In this document: positions 20,691 to 32,754 of the stretch, in pieces
How the letters are laid out: every line of letters starts with the position of its first letter
How positions within the stretch are numbered: position 1 is the first letter of the stretch
Assembly (NCBI GenBank): GCA_036365455.1
Contig: JAWQUS010000008.1
Span: forward strand, 13,437,501 to 13,501,500
DNA length: 64,000 nucleotides
Reading direction: 5' to 3'
Source: Macrosoma leucophasiata
Taxonomy: Eukaryota > Arthropoda > Insecta > Lepidoptera > Hedylidae
The notes under the pieces: generated by a model
What the model saw: the letters and a program-made list of their open reading frames with translations, nothing else
Told to the model about the DNA's origin: nothing
Database searches by the model: none
Program-made: the position numbers and the translations under genes

Positions 20691-21972
20691 TTTTCACTTC
20701 ATTGTCCGATACCTATTATTGTACGATGGATGATCTTCAGTATGGGTACCGCTACTCTCTTGGTAGAGCTACCTTCTTTTATAATTAAAAAGAATAACTT
20801 TGAATTAAGACACAAGCAATCTTTGATTTACCTTTTTGAGTACAGATACCTATTTATTAAATTTGGTGAGCTTTGTTGGGATTCAATAGTAGGTAGGCAG
20901 GTACATACTAATCTTATAATGCTTGACTAAGTAGGTACGACAAACTTATAGTAACAAATGTACCCCATTCTCAAATAAGTGACAAATTCGTAAATTAATA
21001 TTTCTTACAAATATTTTTTTGTGTAAGAACTTTTTTTCTTATTTTTTTTTTAATTTTATGGCATCGCTTGTTAAGCATATTGCCAGTGATATTTCGTATT
21101 CGTAAGCAACGTAAAAGTCAGAATCAGTCGGTCAATTTATCAGTCCGTCAGTCAGAGTCACAGTAATTCGAGTAAAGCGATGGCTACTTTACCAGAACAT
21201 TTACAATGAAGTTTTGGAGGACACCCGTAAGGTCGTGTTTTCGCACTGTTATTCTATTTCACTATACACGGGCACTGTAATATGCATAGGTATATCAAAC
21301 AAATTGCAACCAACTTTATTTAACATAATACAAAAATACACCAAGAAAATTAAATAAAATAAGAGCACCACACGCCTTTTTCAAGGTTCCCGCCAAAACT
21401 CCGTGTAGGTACTTATGAATAATATGTTTCTTATCAATTTTGGCAACTATCTATCTATCTTATCTCACAAGTTTTATTTTTACAAATATCCAACTAATAA
21501 TAACATGTAGGGTAGGTACCTAGGTACCTATATCGTTTATCAACGGACTAGAAAATAGGTATGTTGTTGTTAATAACATTGTTAAACCTTTCAAATTATA
21601 GGTAGGTAGGTCCTGTCGCAAAATCCGTGCTTAGCGTGCTTAGCGGTCATTCACTACCTATACTGTCACCCTGGCAAAAGAGACGGATAATTTTGGTTCT
21701 TCTCGCGTTGGTGGTTTTCTAGTTTTAAATCCGTCTAAATCACAATAGTTTTAAGCAATAAGTTGGTAAAAATTTCACTAAATAGGTATTACCTTTTTCA
21801 TGCTAACAACTAGTACGAACTCCCACATAAATACTATACTGTAGGTAGATAATAGTAGATATTCGTCAAGTCTCCAGAAAAATCCATGAAGGCGACCGTA
21901 GGACCGTAGATTTTAGTAAGCAATTACCTTCTTATCTAAAAACAATGTGTAAAATAAGTGATTTGTAGCAAA
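20691..21972. other. Unassigned AT-rich DNA
   Basis: Nothing recognised; dense TAGGTACCTA strings near 21510-21530. Confidence 0.4.
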
Positions 21973-22136
21973 TATTGGGAGTGGGTTGGCCACTAACCTA
22001 CCCACCTCCACCAATCCGCATTGGAGCAGCGTGGTGGAGTAAGCTCCAGGCCTCCCCCCAAAAAGGGGAGAGACTCGTGCCCATCAGTGGGACGTATAAT
22101 GGGTTGCCATTATTATTATATTATTATTGGGAGTGG
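21973..22136 (+). mobile_element. LINE 3' end with 12-bp target-site duplication
   Basis: The body (21985-22124) reads CGCATTGGAGCAGCGTGG, AGACTCGTGCCC, CAGTGGGACGTATAATGGG and then a (TTA)n tail. This is the typical 3' end of abundant moth LINEs of the CR1/Jockey type. TATTGGGAGTGG occurs on both sides (21973-21984 and 22125-22136), a perfect 12-bp duplication. Only ~140 bp was inserted, so the copy is extremely 5'-truncated. Confidence 0.85.
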
Positions 22137-22661
22137 CCTAATTTAACTTCCAGATGCATTTTAATGTGCAGTGAAAATATAACTTTGAATGTGTGCGACT
22201 GGTGTCACCGGCTCAGTGATTCGGTACAAAAATAAATCTTTAGCCATATATTTTTTTTGTTTTAAGGTTAACACAGTTTTAAAAACAGTAACGTTTACTA
22301 CTTCAGTTCCTTATTGCTGTAGAAGCCTTAAAAATCTGGTGAGAACGGTTTAAAAATTGTAATTCAAATGTAATGTCAATACTCTTCCAGACGGCTACGC
22401 GAAAAAGCTTTCAGAGCCCAGTAAACTCAGACACAGTCTTATTTTATCGAAAGTAAGTAGATATGAGTACTTAATTCTAACTAAGCCTCTTTGAAATTAA
22501 ATATTACATTCGTTATGTGTCTAAAAGTAAGCCATATTAGGTTTTTTTATTTTTATGTTATGATGGTGGCAATCTTCGAGTAGCGTGCAGTTCACATAGA
22601 TGGTAAGATTGGTAAGTCTATAGTACAGTATTGACTGTAGGTACTGTATTGACTTGACTAC
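22137..22661. other. Unassigned AT-rich DNA
   Basis: Nothing recognised. Confidence 0.4.
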
Positions 22662-22710
22662 TGTTTTGAATAGATGTCTATAGGCTATAGGCCTATAGAC
22701 ATTCAAAACA
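22662..22710. repeat. Inverted repeat
   Basis: TGTTTTGAA-(4 bases)-TGTCTATAGG is mirrored by CCTATAGACATTCAAAACA, giving 19-bp arms with a 4-base bulge and a short loop. No function assigned; it could be a decayed MITE. Confidence 0.5.
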
Positions 22711-22841
22711 TGCTCATAACCGTTCTAAGTTAAACTGCTGCCTCTGACATAATTACAGACTTATGTACCATCTAACCGAAAAAATCATAAAATGTATCAT
22801 AATATGAAAAATCCATTGTAAAAAAAATATGTTATAAATCA

Positions 22842-22985
22842 AATTGCCTCAGTAGCCTAGTGAGGTGTGCTAATAGTCTAAACTAGAACCTCAGTGTAGC
22901 AGTAGGAGCCGTAGTAGGCTACTATTGCTACACTGAGGTTCTAGGTTCGATTTCCGGGCCGGAGAGGTCAGTGATTTAATACATT
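22842..22985 (+). mobile_element. tRNA-like SINE with internal inverted duplication
   Basis: The sequence matches the head of the SINE at 25542-25879: TGCCTCAGTAG at the start, then GGTTCTAGGTTCGATTTCCGG (B-box region) and GTCAGTGAT after it. Between the boxes is a 23-bp inverted repeat: arms 22883-22905 and 22922-22944, one mismatch, 16-base loop. This makes the segment corresponding to the anticodon arm fold into a long stem. The tail past 22985 is indistinct. Confidence 0.6.
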
Positions 22986-25199
22986 GATGGACAGTAGATG
23001 TCTACAGCCAATGTGTTAAGGACATCGACAAAAAAACGAAGCTGCGTTGTGTCGTCGATGGTTAAGGATTTTTTGCATTATCTGGAAGTTGCTTAGTATC
23101 ACCTTTGGAGCTTAGTAATGTCTCAGGAGATGCCTAGTTTATTATATTGACTTTTAGGACTGATATCCGTGATAACTGAGTAGTTTCCAGTTGAAAACCA
23201 GCGTCGGGCTTCGGCTTGACATAATGCTGAACTGGGAATTATGGAATTATTTGGTGCATCTTGTTTTTTATTTACCACTTTAACAAGGTACCTACTTTTT
23301 AATATAAGAGTTCTTTCTTTTATGTAAACATACTGTCAACCCTTTTTTAAAATTATTTTTTTGTTATGTACCACATAAATTTTAAATGATTTTTTTCTAT
23401 GCAGTGGTACCTGATATTGAAATGTCGGCTGCACCAATAAATGTTTCTTATTAATTTTTCTTTCATTCTTTTATGTCATTAGATTCGTTACATGTTTCAT
23501 GGGACAAAACGTAGGTAACTGGCGAATAGTGGCTGTTTGCATGTATGTTTGAAATTTTGAATGAATGCAACTGTCTCTAGCAATCCTTGAACTGGATTGC
23601 TAGCGTGAAGCCTTCCACATCATAACTGTCCATTGAAATACTATGACTATACTGTATTTATACGAATATAGCAAATAGGTAATAGAGCAATATAAAATAT
23701 AAAACCTGACGTTTCGTTAGATTTTTAAATTCAGGGATTGTGTGTCGGTGATGATACTGATGATCAGTGTTTAGATTGTTTGTTTGGGAGGAGCGGATGA
23801 AATGTGTGTTGTGTGTGATGTAGCTAACACAGAAATCTGTTACAATTTTCATACATGACATAGGTAGGTACGTTTATTTCGTACAACTTCGGTAAAACAT
23901 ATTCTACACACAACATCATATTGTAAAATTTGTGGGCGCTTTAATTCATTCCATAGTCCTTTAACATTTTAATTAAAATCAGTGCACTTAGTAAAATTAC
24001 TGATACTGATCAACTCACAGCCTGCGTGTGTTTCATTCAATGGCGAAATAATAGATTAACTCATGTAGACAAAATAGCCGATGAAACAGTACAACATTGT
24101 TAGATATCTCAAAGGCTACATTGCGTTATTGGTTCGTATTTATTTACCATGTAATTAGAAATTAGAATCAGTATTCCCATGACCATCCAAGTTAGTAGAA
24201 ATGATTACAATTGCCACTTTGCAACGCAAAGTTTACATTTTAAATGTAGGTAGCACTATTAATAGCCGTCCATGTAGGTACATAGGTACCATAGGAGTTT
24301 CCGGTGATCTAAAGATGTCTGAATATTTAGATAAATAAATACTTTAATAATTGTCAGTCGTGATGCCTTTGCTTCTTTGATTCTTACTTAATGCCCACCA
24401 AATCTTTTGCTTCGCAGTAGTCGTATAGGTATCATATCATCATCTTCATATCATCAATTCTTCCCACTCATTGTACAATGTATAGTGGTGGTGGCTCTAA
24501 TGGCTCATTCAGCTTGACCGGGCGTAAGAAGCTATAATTCTGGATTAATGTCGATGTCTCTGTGGCGTGGGTGCCAGGCCGCATACTGTATGCTAGCTGG
24601 TGGCAACGCGGGCAGCGGAGCTCTGTGGGCGCCACGACAACGATATTTAAGTAAGGATCGGTATACATTTGAAAGGATATGGTTTATTATCTTATATTCT
24701 GTAAAGCACCGCTTTAAGAATCTGAATCAGAAAGAATCATGGCAAGTTCCATACATTGATTTATACAGAAAAAGTGAAAAAAAGGTACAAACTTTGTTTC
24801 GTCAAAAACGTTTAAGTTTAAGGAAAAAAGAAGCTATGGTCAATTGAAAATTTACTTTAGGCACTGCTTCAAAACTTTAAACCGAGTTGAATGCGGTTTA
24901 CATACACGTATTTAATTTAGATTTCTCTACCTTTCACGCCCACTATCACTTTAGGAGTGGCTTTTAGATCCTAATGATCCTGTAATTGCCTGCGTCTACT
25001 CTTTAAGAGACAAAGATGATAGTATATTATTATTTTCAGATTGATATCGCATCAATGAAATGGCGATATAAAATTGACACGAGAATTGGATAGGTAGATA
25101 CTACTGCATTATTGCAACCGAAACATTGGGTATATAAGAAGTTGGGAAGAAAATCCGCAAATATAATTTCTACAATGGATAATAATTGTAGTTTCCACA
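22986..25199. other. Unassigned DNA
   Basis: About 2.2 kb without a recognised gene. CTGCGTTGTGTCGTCGATGG at 23042-23061 recurs inverted near 42450-42470. The open frame 24548-24847 (plus, 99 codons) has a lysine/arginine-rich second half but no known motif. Confidence 0.4.
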
Positions 25200-25242
25200 G
25201 TTTACGCGAAAAAATACACGCGGAGCTGCGGGTAACAGCTAG
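25200..25242 (+). mobile_element. Helitron-like 3' terminus
   Basis: ACGCGGAGCTGCGGGTAACAG followed by CTAG|T (ending 25242) matches the 3' end shared with 8087 and 34643 (minus). The 5' extent is not identified. Confidence 0.5.
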
Positions 25243-25263
25243 TATTTAAATGAAACACTTAAC

Positions 25264-25448
25264 TTTTACTGGTGGTAGAGCGCCAGGGACGAAGCTCGCG
25301 GGTATAGGCACTACCGCTTCAGACCTCAGGAGTAGCAATGCATCTACATTGAAATCGCTGTTTTCATGTAGGTAGGTGTTTATAGGCTACAGTATTACTT
25401 ACCATCAAAGTTAACTGTAATAGGTAGTTTGCTTGTTTGCCAATTCAT
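25264..25448 (-). repeat. Interspersed family B copy (minus)
   Basis: Plus-strand text TTTTACTGGTGGTAGAG, GCTCGCGGGTATAGGCACTA, AGACCTCAGGAGTAGCAATG and GCTTGTTTGCCAATTC is family B read backwards, with an internal deletion of the central block. Confidence 0.6.
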
Positions 25449-25526
25449 GACATGAAAAAAAGTTAAACAACTAATAGGTATGTTTGTATCATAGGCATAA
25501 AATAGGTACCACCTAACTCATTGTCG

Positions 25527-25894
25527 ACTCATTGATTTTAAAAAACCGTAACTTTGCGCCTGTAATCCCCGAAGGGGTAGGCAGAGGTAATTGGATGCAT
25601 TCAATCATACATGCAAACACCCACGACTCGCCGGTTACGTTTTGGCCCATGTAAAAGGTGGCGAACCTGTTGCCATCTCCGGCACATTACCAAACTCCGG
25701 GGTACTGGGAAACTACAGAAAATGGAAAAATCCCAATAGAAGCAGAGATAAAGGATTTTAAACCGTTATCACTGACAGTCCCCGACCCGGGAATCGAACC
25801 CAGGACCTTCAGCGTTATAGTAGTGGCCTCCTACCACTACACTACTGAGGCAGTACATGATTCACTCACTCATTGAGGCACTCATTGATTTTAA
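25527..25894 (-). mobile_element. tRNA-derived SINE with 15-bp target-site duplication
   Basis: ACTCATTGATTTTAA occurs at 25527-25541 and 25880-25894, flanking a ~340-bp element. On the minus strand the head has A-box TAGTGTAGTGGTAGG and a perfect B-box GGGTTCGATTCCCGG with a 5-bp T-stem, in a tRNA-like context. The body includes GGCGAACCTGTT-complement sequence, and the end TACCCCTTCGGGGATTACAG is a short hairpin seen in LINE-derived SINE tails. No ORF. Amplification would use a partner LINE with a similar 3' hairpin. The related copy is at 22842. Confidence 0.85.
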
Positions 25895-26323
25895 CTAATG
25901 AATATAAGTTACTTCACTTATCTGCTATCTACTTCTATATAACGTAATACCTACGTATCTTTGCATATGGCTCGCTTAATCCACCGTTAACTATTTCGGA
26001 TTACCGGCTATTAATAGAATGCAGGTACCTACCTAAGTATCGCCATGAAGCCTATGGCGTATAGGTTCAATACAGCTATTACACTACACGATTTATCGTA
26101 TCGTGCCTCGTGGACGACCTAAGTTATGCTACCGCCACCCGCCACTACGCTTAAAATATTCGTACATGTATTGTGTAGTCGTGTAGTCTACCTAAGTAGT
26201 TATACCTAAAAGCTATTTATCTTAAACGCATTTACATTTTGACATGACATTTTATTTAGTTACGCAGGATAAAGCAGAACAATAAAGATAGACTTGTAAA
26301 CCCCTTTTAAGTAGGTATGTATT
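25895..26323. other. Unassigned AT-rich DNA
   Basis: Nothing recognised. Confidence 0.4.
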
Positions 26324-26580
26324 GATGGTGGCAAGCCCACAATGGCAGACGTCCGCAGGCAGCCTTTACACACTTTTATCACCGCAAAAGCCAGATGTTA
26401 AAATGATGATGCATTGCCACCCTTGAGGTCTTTCAGCTCTGTGCCGGTTATTACGAGGACTATACCTTTCATGTAACCGGAACACGATAGTGCTGAATGC
26501 TACCATTTGGAGGCAGATAAATTAGGTACCTAAGCATATCATTATATAATGCAGTGGTTCCTACGTCCTCTAGCTCAGCG
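26324..26580 (+). repeat. Interspersed family B copy (plus)
   Basis: Full-length but diverged: GATGGTGGCAAGC, TTGCCACCCTTGAGGTCTT, TGTAACCGGAACACGATAG, TGCTGAATGCTACCATTTGG, GTCCTCTAGCTC in family order. Confidence 0.65.
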
Positions 26581-28873
26581 AAAATTATTCAAAATGGTTA
26601 GGCCTTCAACGTACTTTCTGAACACAATGTCATCAACATCATTAATTTTACCTTCTTCATTTGGCTTAAAAGACTCCGTTGGACAGAACAAGAGTTTTCA
26701 AGCCATTTTTAGCTGAACGTAGAAGATACTCGTACAATGCATCTCAGTAGGCCATTGAAGAACTTAAATTTTTCATAGTGTTCAACGCTCGCTTAATTGA
26801 AAAAGACGGCATGGGGACTACTCGATCTCCCTATTTAGGGACCCCAAGTCGCTATTTCTTATTAAACCATTGGTCCCTGCCGACAGGGTCCGAGAATTAA
26901 TCGTATAGTGTAAAAGCTTTTACAATGGGCGTTAAGAGTTCACTGGCATCCTTGCTGGATCGGAACGCACCTACCGGACGCGAACGACCGGCGTCCTGCA
27001 TACTCGAACCACTAAGTAGATAGAACTACTTTAGCAGCAATGTATGGGTATGTTGGTTGTTTGTGTCCCACACGGTTAAGGGTTGGCGCATTTGGAATGC
27101 TGGAAGATAAAAAATAAATAATGTGATGTGTAATGCTTAGGCCTAAGTGGCAATTTGTATTTGTGTATCTAGATGTAATTATAAGAATATGTACCTACCT
27201 ATAAGTTGCAGTTATCGACTTGCAGCTTATTGACTTACTCTCCACGACAACGGCATCTTCCCTAAATCAGAAAATACCTGTGCCGAACCATGAAGTATTC
27301 AAAGATTACCAACCTACTTATCTGTCATATAATATTAAGCCTAGCCGCGGCTAATGTTCATTCATGATGCATCGTAAAGATGCTGAATTCATGCCGAGAT
27401 ATTTCAACAATGAACAATTTTTTCTAGGAGAATCCTCTTATTCCGGGAGAAGTGACAGCCCTAGATGCAACGCACGGCCCTGACGCCAAGCGACCGATGC
27501 GTCGACGTAAACATCCAGCAAGGTCGACCCGCCCTGCGTTCATCGCATCCTAGTACTTTTTACTTTTTATGAGGGACACTGCAACTTGCGTTGTGACATG
27601 CTATTAAATTTAACTTGAACTTTTTAAAGAGAAAACGGTGCTTTTTAAAGTTCAAAGAATGCGTCGCGGTATCGTGAATATTTCTGTGGTAGCATTTTGG
27701 TGCTCGAAATCATAACTGCCTATAATATGAGGCAATTTTAATTCTCTTATGGTAAGTACCTACATACGTTCATAATAATAAATGTTTATTGCACAGTCAT
27801 TTGTTTAAACGTCGAAATTTTGCAAACAATTCCCGAGTGGCGAGTGATCGTTTTTTATTTTTTGATACCTTATAAAAATGTGTGTAGGTACCTACTTTCT
27901 CATTTTCTAATTTTCATTTAGACATCATTAGTGCATCATTGTGTAGCTTAAAACAGCAGGTAATAGGTAATTTGAGAAACGATAGCTTAGGTTTAGTAAA
28001 ATAGAGCGTTTGGATTAGGTGTAAGTAAGTAGGTAAGCAACGACGTGTTTTTGTTGTTGAATAATATTTTAAAAAATCCTACCAATGGTAGGTACATTTC
28101 TATTTCGGATTAGCCCTAGATCATGTGATCTAGCCCAATGGGATTTCTTTTCGTGGTTCTATTTGAAGTCTACTTGGCTGGGTTCATATTGGGTTAGGTA
28201 CATAAATTAAACAGGCATAATTTTAAGGTACACCGTTTTTTGGCTATCTCTTCTTTTCACATAACTTTAATTCAAAAAAAATAACTAGGCGTACCTTAAT
28301 GTTCATGCACAAATAGGTAAATGTTTTTACGATAACGATTATTAATCATAAAATACGTAGGTATAAAAAACATAGTGTTATGCATTTAAAAAAGTACCTA
28401 ACACCGAAGGAGACTTCGACCTGACTTCCATACATTTTTGAAACGGCTTCTTTATGATCTTGATCACAAATCATAATAAAAATGCTGACTTAATAGAGTT
28501 GTATGTAGCCATAAGACTTGTTAAAATAGCAGAATTATTTCATATCTACATATAAATAATAATATAAAAATATTCTTCGAAAGGTTTTATGAAGTTTTTT
28601 ACCTAAGTGTTTTTCTCGACAAGTCTTGATGGAAGTGACTTTACAAAGTTGCCTGTGAGTAGATCCCGCATAAATAAACGATATCCATGTTTGTATTCAA
28701 TAAGAGCTTGCGCGTTTTCTTTATGCCAAATTGATGCAACCACAACTTTCCTTGGCGTTAACGGCCTCTCGTGTTGTTTTCAAGCTCAGGGGTGCTACTC
28801 TATAACTGCTCGCCTTAATGATTGCATTCGTAAAAAAGTTTATCTATCGATACAGACAAAAAATCTTATTAGA
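26581..28873. other. Unassigned DNA with a coding-like scrap near 28.6 kb
   Basis: No gene called in 2.3 kb. Around 28620-28760 both strands are open. The minus strand gives a coding-like stretch (IWHKENAQALIEYKHGYR, FMRDLLTGNFVKSLPSRL) that ends upstream in stops. It might be a decayed transposon ORF, but I cannot assign it. Confidence 0.3.
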
Positions 28874-29213
28874 AGTGGCCTCACGTAAAATACAGAAAAG
28901 TGACCACCACACTCCGGTCAAGAGCGAAGATTCGGCGAGGTCCAGATGAAAAGCACTAGCCCGGTGAAGGGTTGGGAGTCGCAGCCCCTCCCACGTAAAA
29001 TAAAGGTAAGTAACCTCGACACTCCAGTCGGGACCGGAGATTCATTGAGATCCAGATGTGTAGCACGAAGTTTCTTCACAAGAACACGGTCTTTTTATCT
29101 AATATTCTCTGAGCCGCTCCCCTTACTTAAAACACAGGTAAGTAATCTCCACGCTCCATGCAGTCGGAGGCGGAGATTTGGTGAGGTCCAGGTGCGAAGT
29201 CCGAAGTTTATTT
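28874..29213 (+). repeat. Degenerate tandem repeat, three units of ~110-125 bp
   Basis: Three imperfect units begin near 28874, 28985 and 29112. Each has a CCNC-(C)TTAAAA/ACGTAAAAT segment, then an AAGTAA/CTC block, ACTCC.GTC, (GGA)GATTNGGTGAGGTCCAG and a GAAGT end. Units two and three carry AGGTAAGTAA, which resembles a splice donor. No protein reading is shared between units. Confidence 0.6.
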
Positions 29214-29402
29214 TTAATTTTAATTAACACGGTTTTAACCAAAGTACTCCTAAACGTTTAGACCGATTTATTCGGAAGTTCAGAGAATAGTAGGTCGTAA
29301 ACTAATACGGTCGTATACTACCAAGGCGATACAAAGTTCGCTGGGATAGCTAATATACTCGTAATAATAATATCTACACTTTTGTTTAGTAGGTAGCATT
29401 AA

Positions 29403-29542
29403 GATGACATATTGTTGTCATACAAAAATTACAAATAAAAATAAATATTTCCGACAAAAAAACTACGATTCAAATTATTTTTTGAGTATTTTCCATGATT
29501 TTACGAATGTTTTCTATCTTTTGATATAGTGTACAAGGTTCG
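29403..29542 (+). repeat. Interspersed repeat family C, copy 1
   Basis: Matches 56877-57049: TATTTCCGACAAAAA, TTCAAATTATTTTTTGAGTA, TTTTCCATGATT and GATATAGTGTACAAGGTTCG in the same order and spacing apart from indels. Non-coding; class unknown. Confidence 0.65.
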
Positions 29543-29589
29543 GGCCCAACGTGGAAAAAACTAAGAAAAAAATTAATGTTAAAGCTAAA

Positions 29590-29885
29590 CTAAACGCTCA
29601 AAGAGATGTCTTTGACCTTGAAACCTTTATTGTAGCGCCTCAGAAGAAAGTTAATTCCACAATTAGTCGGTTCTGGTGGAACTTCTTTCTTCGGTGGGAT
29701 GTGCAGTAACACTATATCAAACAGTTCAGCAGGATACTCACTGTTGTAGAGATGGTAAAAAATGCACAGATCTCTCCATAGGATTATATGTTCAAGTCTG
29801 TCAGTGATTTCTGGGTCATTAACATACGAACGGCGCATTTTTGTAAGGAATATGTGGACCAAGTTGGTATTTGGGGACCTACGTT
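29590..29885 (-). pseudogene. CR1-like LINE fragment, second copy
   Basis: The minus-strand frame reads YVNDPEITDRLEHIILWRD and FYHLYNSEYPAELFDIV, matching the LINE tail at 1490-1995 (DPGLTDRLEHLSLRRD, YRLYNGECSVELFDMV). The endonuclease and catalytic reverse transcriptase regions are missing, and no clear tail or target duplication is seen. Confidence 0.7.
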
Positions 29886-31499
29886 AACAAACAATTTCAA
29901 TCTCTCTCCCAAAACCTACTCTTCTTCTTTCTCTCTTAAATATTAATACCTACCTAAGCCTTCATCGTTGACCAAAATCTGGATATCTGTTCTTGTCATG
30001 CGCTAAATTGATATTCGATAATCGAATCTGATGTGGAAAGGTATTTCCAATAAAAGTACTTACTAAATAACCCAAAAATAACTTCAATTCAATTCTTGAT
30101 TTGTTTTGAGTTTTGTCACAGTGAAAATAAAGCGCATATCTTCGTATTACGACATAAACAAGTAGACCCCCAGACTCTTAAATAAAACATGCGCGGTTCT
30201 GTTTTTTATTGATGCATCATCACATGATGCGCTGCGATGTTTCACTGTTAAAATTTTTATTGCATTTTCATTTCGTTTATTAAGCAGGTAGGTACTTCGA
30301 GATGTTCCTTTTGAGTCATGTGATTTAAATTGTTTTCAATCTTAGTTATGTTTGGAATTAGTGGTGCTTTTGACAACAACATTGATTTATTCGTTCTTTT
30401 AGGTACCTACTAGTGGACGTTGTTTACAAAAGTCCCATTATGACTCCTGGGACATGAGGTCTAAGTATGGTCAGAGAATATGTAATAATACTACGTATTG
30501 AATGGACACTTCGACGTCCCGCCCGATTTCCCCGCCTCACCCAATCTCCACCCCTCTTATGGGCGACGGTTGATATTTTCTACGTGCTACGCACACAGGT
30601 GCACGTGTAAATACACGTCACTGATTGATGTCTGTGTAATAGAGACCAAATCAAGCGTTTGTATGGAATTTTGGCGGAGTGACCGCGGTGTGGTATGGTG
30701 TAGTAGAGACCATACCTACGTGGAACCGAACCACTGATGCAAGATGAAAACAATTTTGAGCTCGTTTTTATGTTAACAAAAACAGAACCTGATGGAGTAA
30801 AGGTTATTTATTAACTGTAGTTTGAAGGCTTATTTCTTACTTGCATCAACGCTTTTATTCTACTACATTTATAAAAACCCATTAAGTATAAGTAGGAGAA
30901 AGTAAATATGTGTGAGTATTCGGCATTAATATTATTTAGTCTTAAAAAAACTGACTGCATTACAAAAAAAGTTAAATAATAATTACCTACGTACATGTAC
31001 TTAGTGCGAGAGAAAAATTCAAAAGATTCCGTTATTTTCGCAATGTATTCGAAAGCCACGCCGCAGTGGACGGACGGCTTTTTCAAGTAACTTGTTGCCT
31101 GTATTGCCCCAGGCTCAAATACCCAAGTGCTGCAAGTGTTCCCACGCTCATGTCGCTGTCCTACTCTTATGTGCATACTATTCATAATTATTTATATTAT
31201 TTACGATTTTTATTCTATTCTTACAATTTCATTATGGTTTCAGGAATCACTTTGGCTGATGAACAGGGAAAATTAATAAAGAATGGATTAATGAGAGCTT
31301 TATTATGCTTAGCTATAGTGATATCACAACAGTGGAAGAATTTTTGGCAGTGTTATGTGTTTTGTAGTTTACAGTTTTACTGTTTGTATTAATTTTGTGT
31401 AAACGTCGCCGCCGTCGCAGCGACCGTATTCTTACCGCAAACGCACTGGGAACGTACTGTAAACGCACTGTCACCGGCCACACGCACCTACTCATAGGG
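29886..31499. other. Unassigned DNA
   Basis: No gene recognised. A GC-richer patch at 30510-30740 is open for 79 codons (plus) and 30811-31185 for 124 codons (minus), without motifs. Confidence 0.35.
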
Positions 31500-31633
31500 C
31501 GAGATTCACAGACCGCACTACGACTATACTTTCGAGCAAAGTACGCTTCGAACTGTCAAAACCCATACATTTCTGACAGTTCTAAGCATACTTGGCTCAA
31601 AGTAAAGTCGTAGTGCGGTCTGTGAATCTCACC
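31500..31633. mobile_element. Palindromic (foldback) MITE, copy 2
   Basis: Same arms as 2406-2531: starts CGAGATTCACAGACCGCACT at 31500 and ends in the complement plus ACC at 31633. The loop region is slightly longer (AAACCCATACATTTC). Arms have diverged a little more than in copy 1. No unequivocal target duplication. Confidence 0.75.
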
Positions 31634-31785
31634 ACTAGAGTTACCACACTGCATTCCTACGATTATTGTTCTTTAAGTTACATTATTATACGTAGCATAT
31701 TTTAAAATAATTAAGTTAAACTTACATGAAGTGCACGTCAGGCGAGGCGAGGTCATGCTCGGTCCTCCGTCGTAGTTTTACTAAA

Positions 31786-31903
31786 TAGGTATTCTCTATT
31801 TAAAGAAAAATGGAAAGAAAAATTTGACTTCAGGCGAGACTCGAACTCGCGGCCTACTGGGAATCTAGTCCAGCCGCTCTTCCAATTGAGCTAGGTATTC
31901 TCT
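31786..31903 (-). mobile_element. tRNA-like SINE, copy 2, with 12-bp target-site duplication
   Basis: TAGGTATTCTCT at 31786-31797 and 31892-31903 flanks a 94-bp insert. On the minus strand the insert is identical at every base to 16908-17001, from the D-stem GCTC to the tail ...TTTCTTTAAAT. It lacks the 5' half of the acceptor stem, the expected 5' truncation of target-primed reverse transcription. The perfect identity and intact duplication indicate recent insertion. Confidence 0.9.
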
Positions 31904-32754
31904 GCCTCCGTAACGTCGTACGATCGGAACAAGCATCAGGTCTCTCAACTCTGGCTTGCCTTCATTGGTCAGAGTCGGGCGCTAGAAGTATGGATATATT
32001 TGCAGAAAGATAGATCTGTTATCTAAATTTCTGCTCGGGGGTGGAAGTGACTAATGGGAAGAGCAGGGAAGCCCAGTGTTGCCTCCCGTCGACCATAGGG
32101 TTGGCTGTTTGGGGGGGGGAGAACCGAGTCAATAACGTCAAATGTAGGTGCCGGATCTCACTCCATAGAAAAAACCAGAGTTGTTCCCCCAGTTCACTCA
32201 CATAGCCCAGTTTGGCAAGTCAATTCCAATTACCTACAATAAGTAAAAATTGACCAGTTCAAATTGACGAGTGAGAAAACGAGACATCCCATTGCTGCTA
32301 GATAGGAGTTGTTTGTCACGTACTTGAATGCGGCCGTGTCGTCTCTCTTTATATACTTTGCAATTCACGAACGCGGTCGCCGCTGACTGGTAAACATGTG
32401 TCTGTAAACGTGTAAATGCGTCTGTGCAACCGAAAGGGCGCGACTTATACAGTGTACATAAACACATTATACCACAAGCAAGTGCAGAGCGCGCTTGTGG
32501 AAAATAATAATGGCCGCGATTTTCACTCCTTTTGACCGGGTACGTAGAGCTGGTAACTTGACACTGCGTAGAATTGGATTACTTTTTGAATTGAAAGTGA
32601 AATTAATATGATTCAATTTAATTGAAAATGCATATTATCACTTGGAATTTTAAGAATTAGGTACCTACCTACAAAAATACGTCACATTATTAATAAAAAC
32701 AGTAAATACGTTATACTTATCAATTTAAAGCACGGGCGCCGCCGTCTCAGGGGG
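31904..32754. other. Unassigned DNA
   Basis: Contains moderately GC-rich patches (31990-32200, 32320-32530), none with recognisable coding content or repeat identity. Confidence 0.35.
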
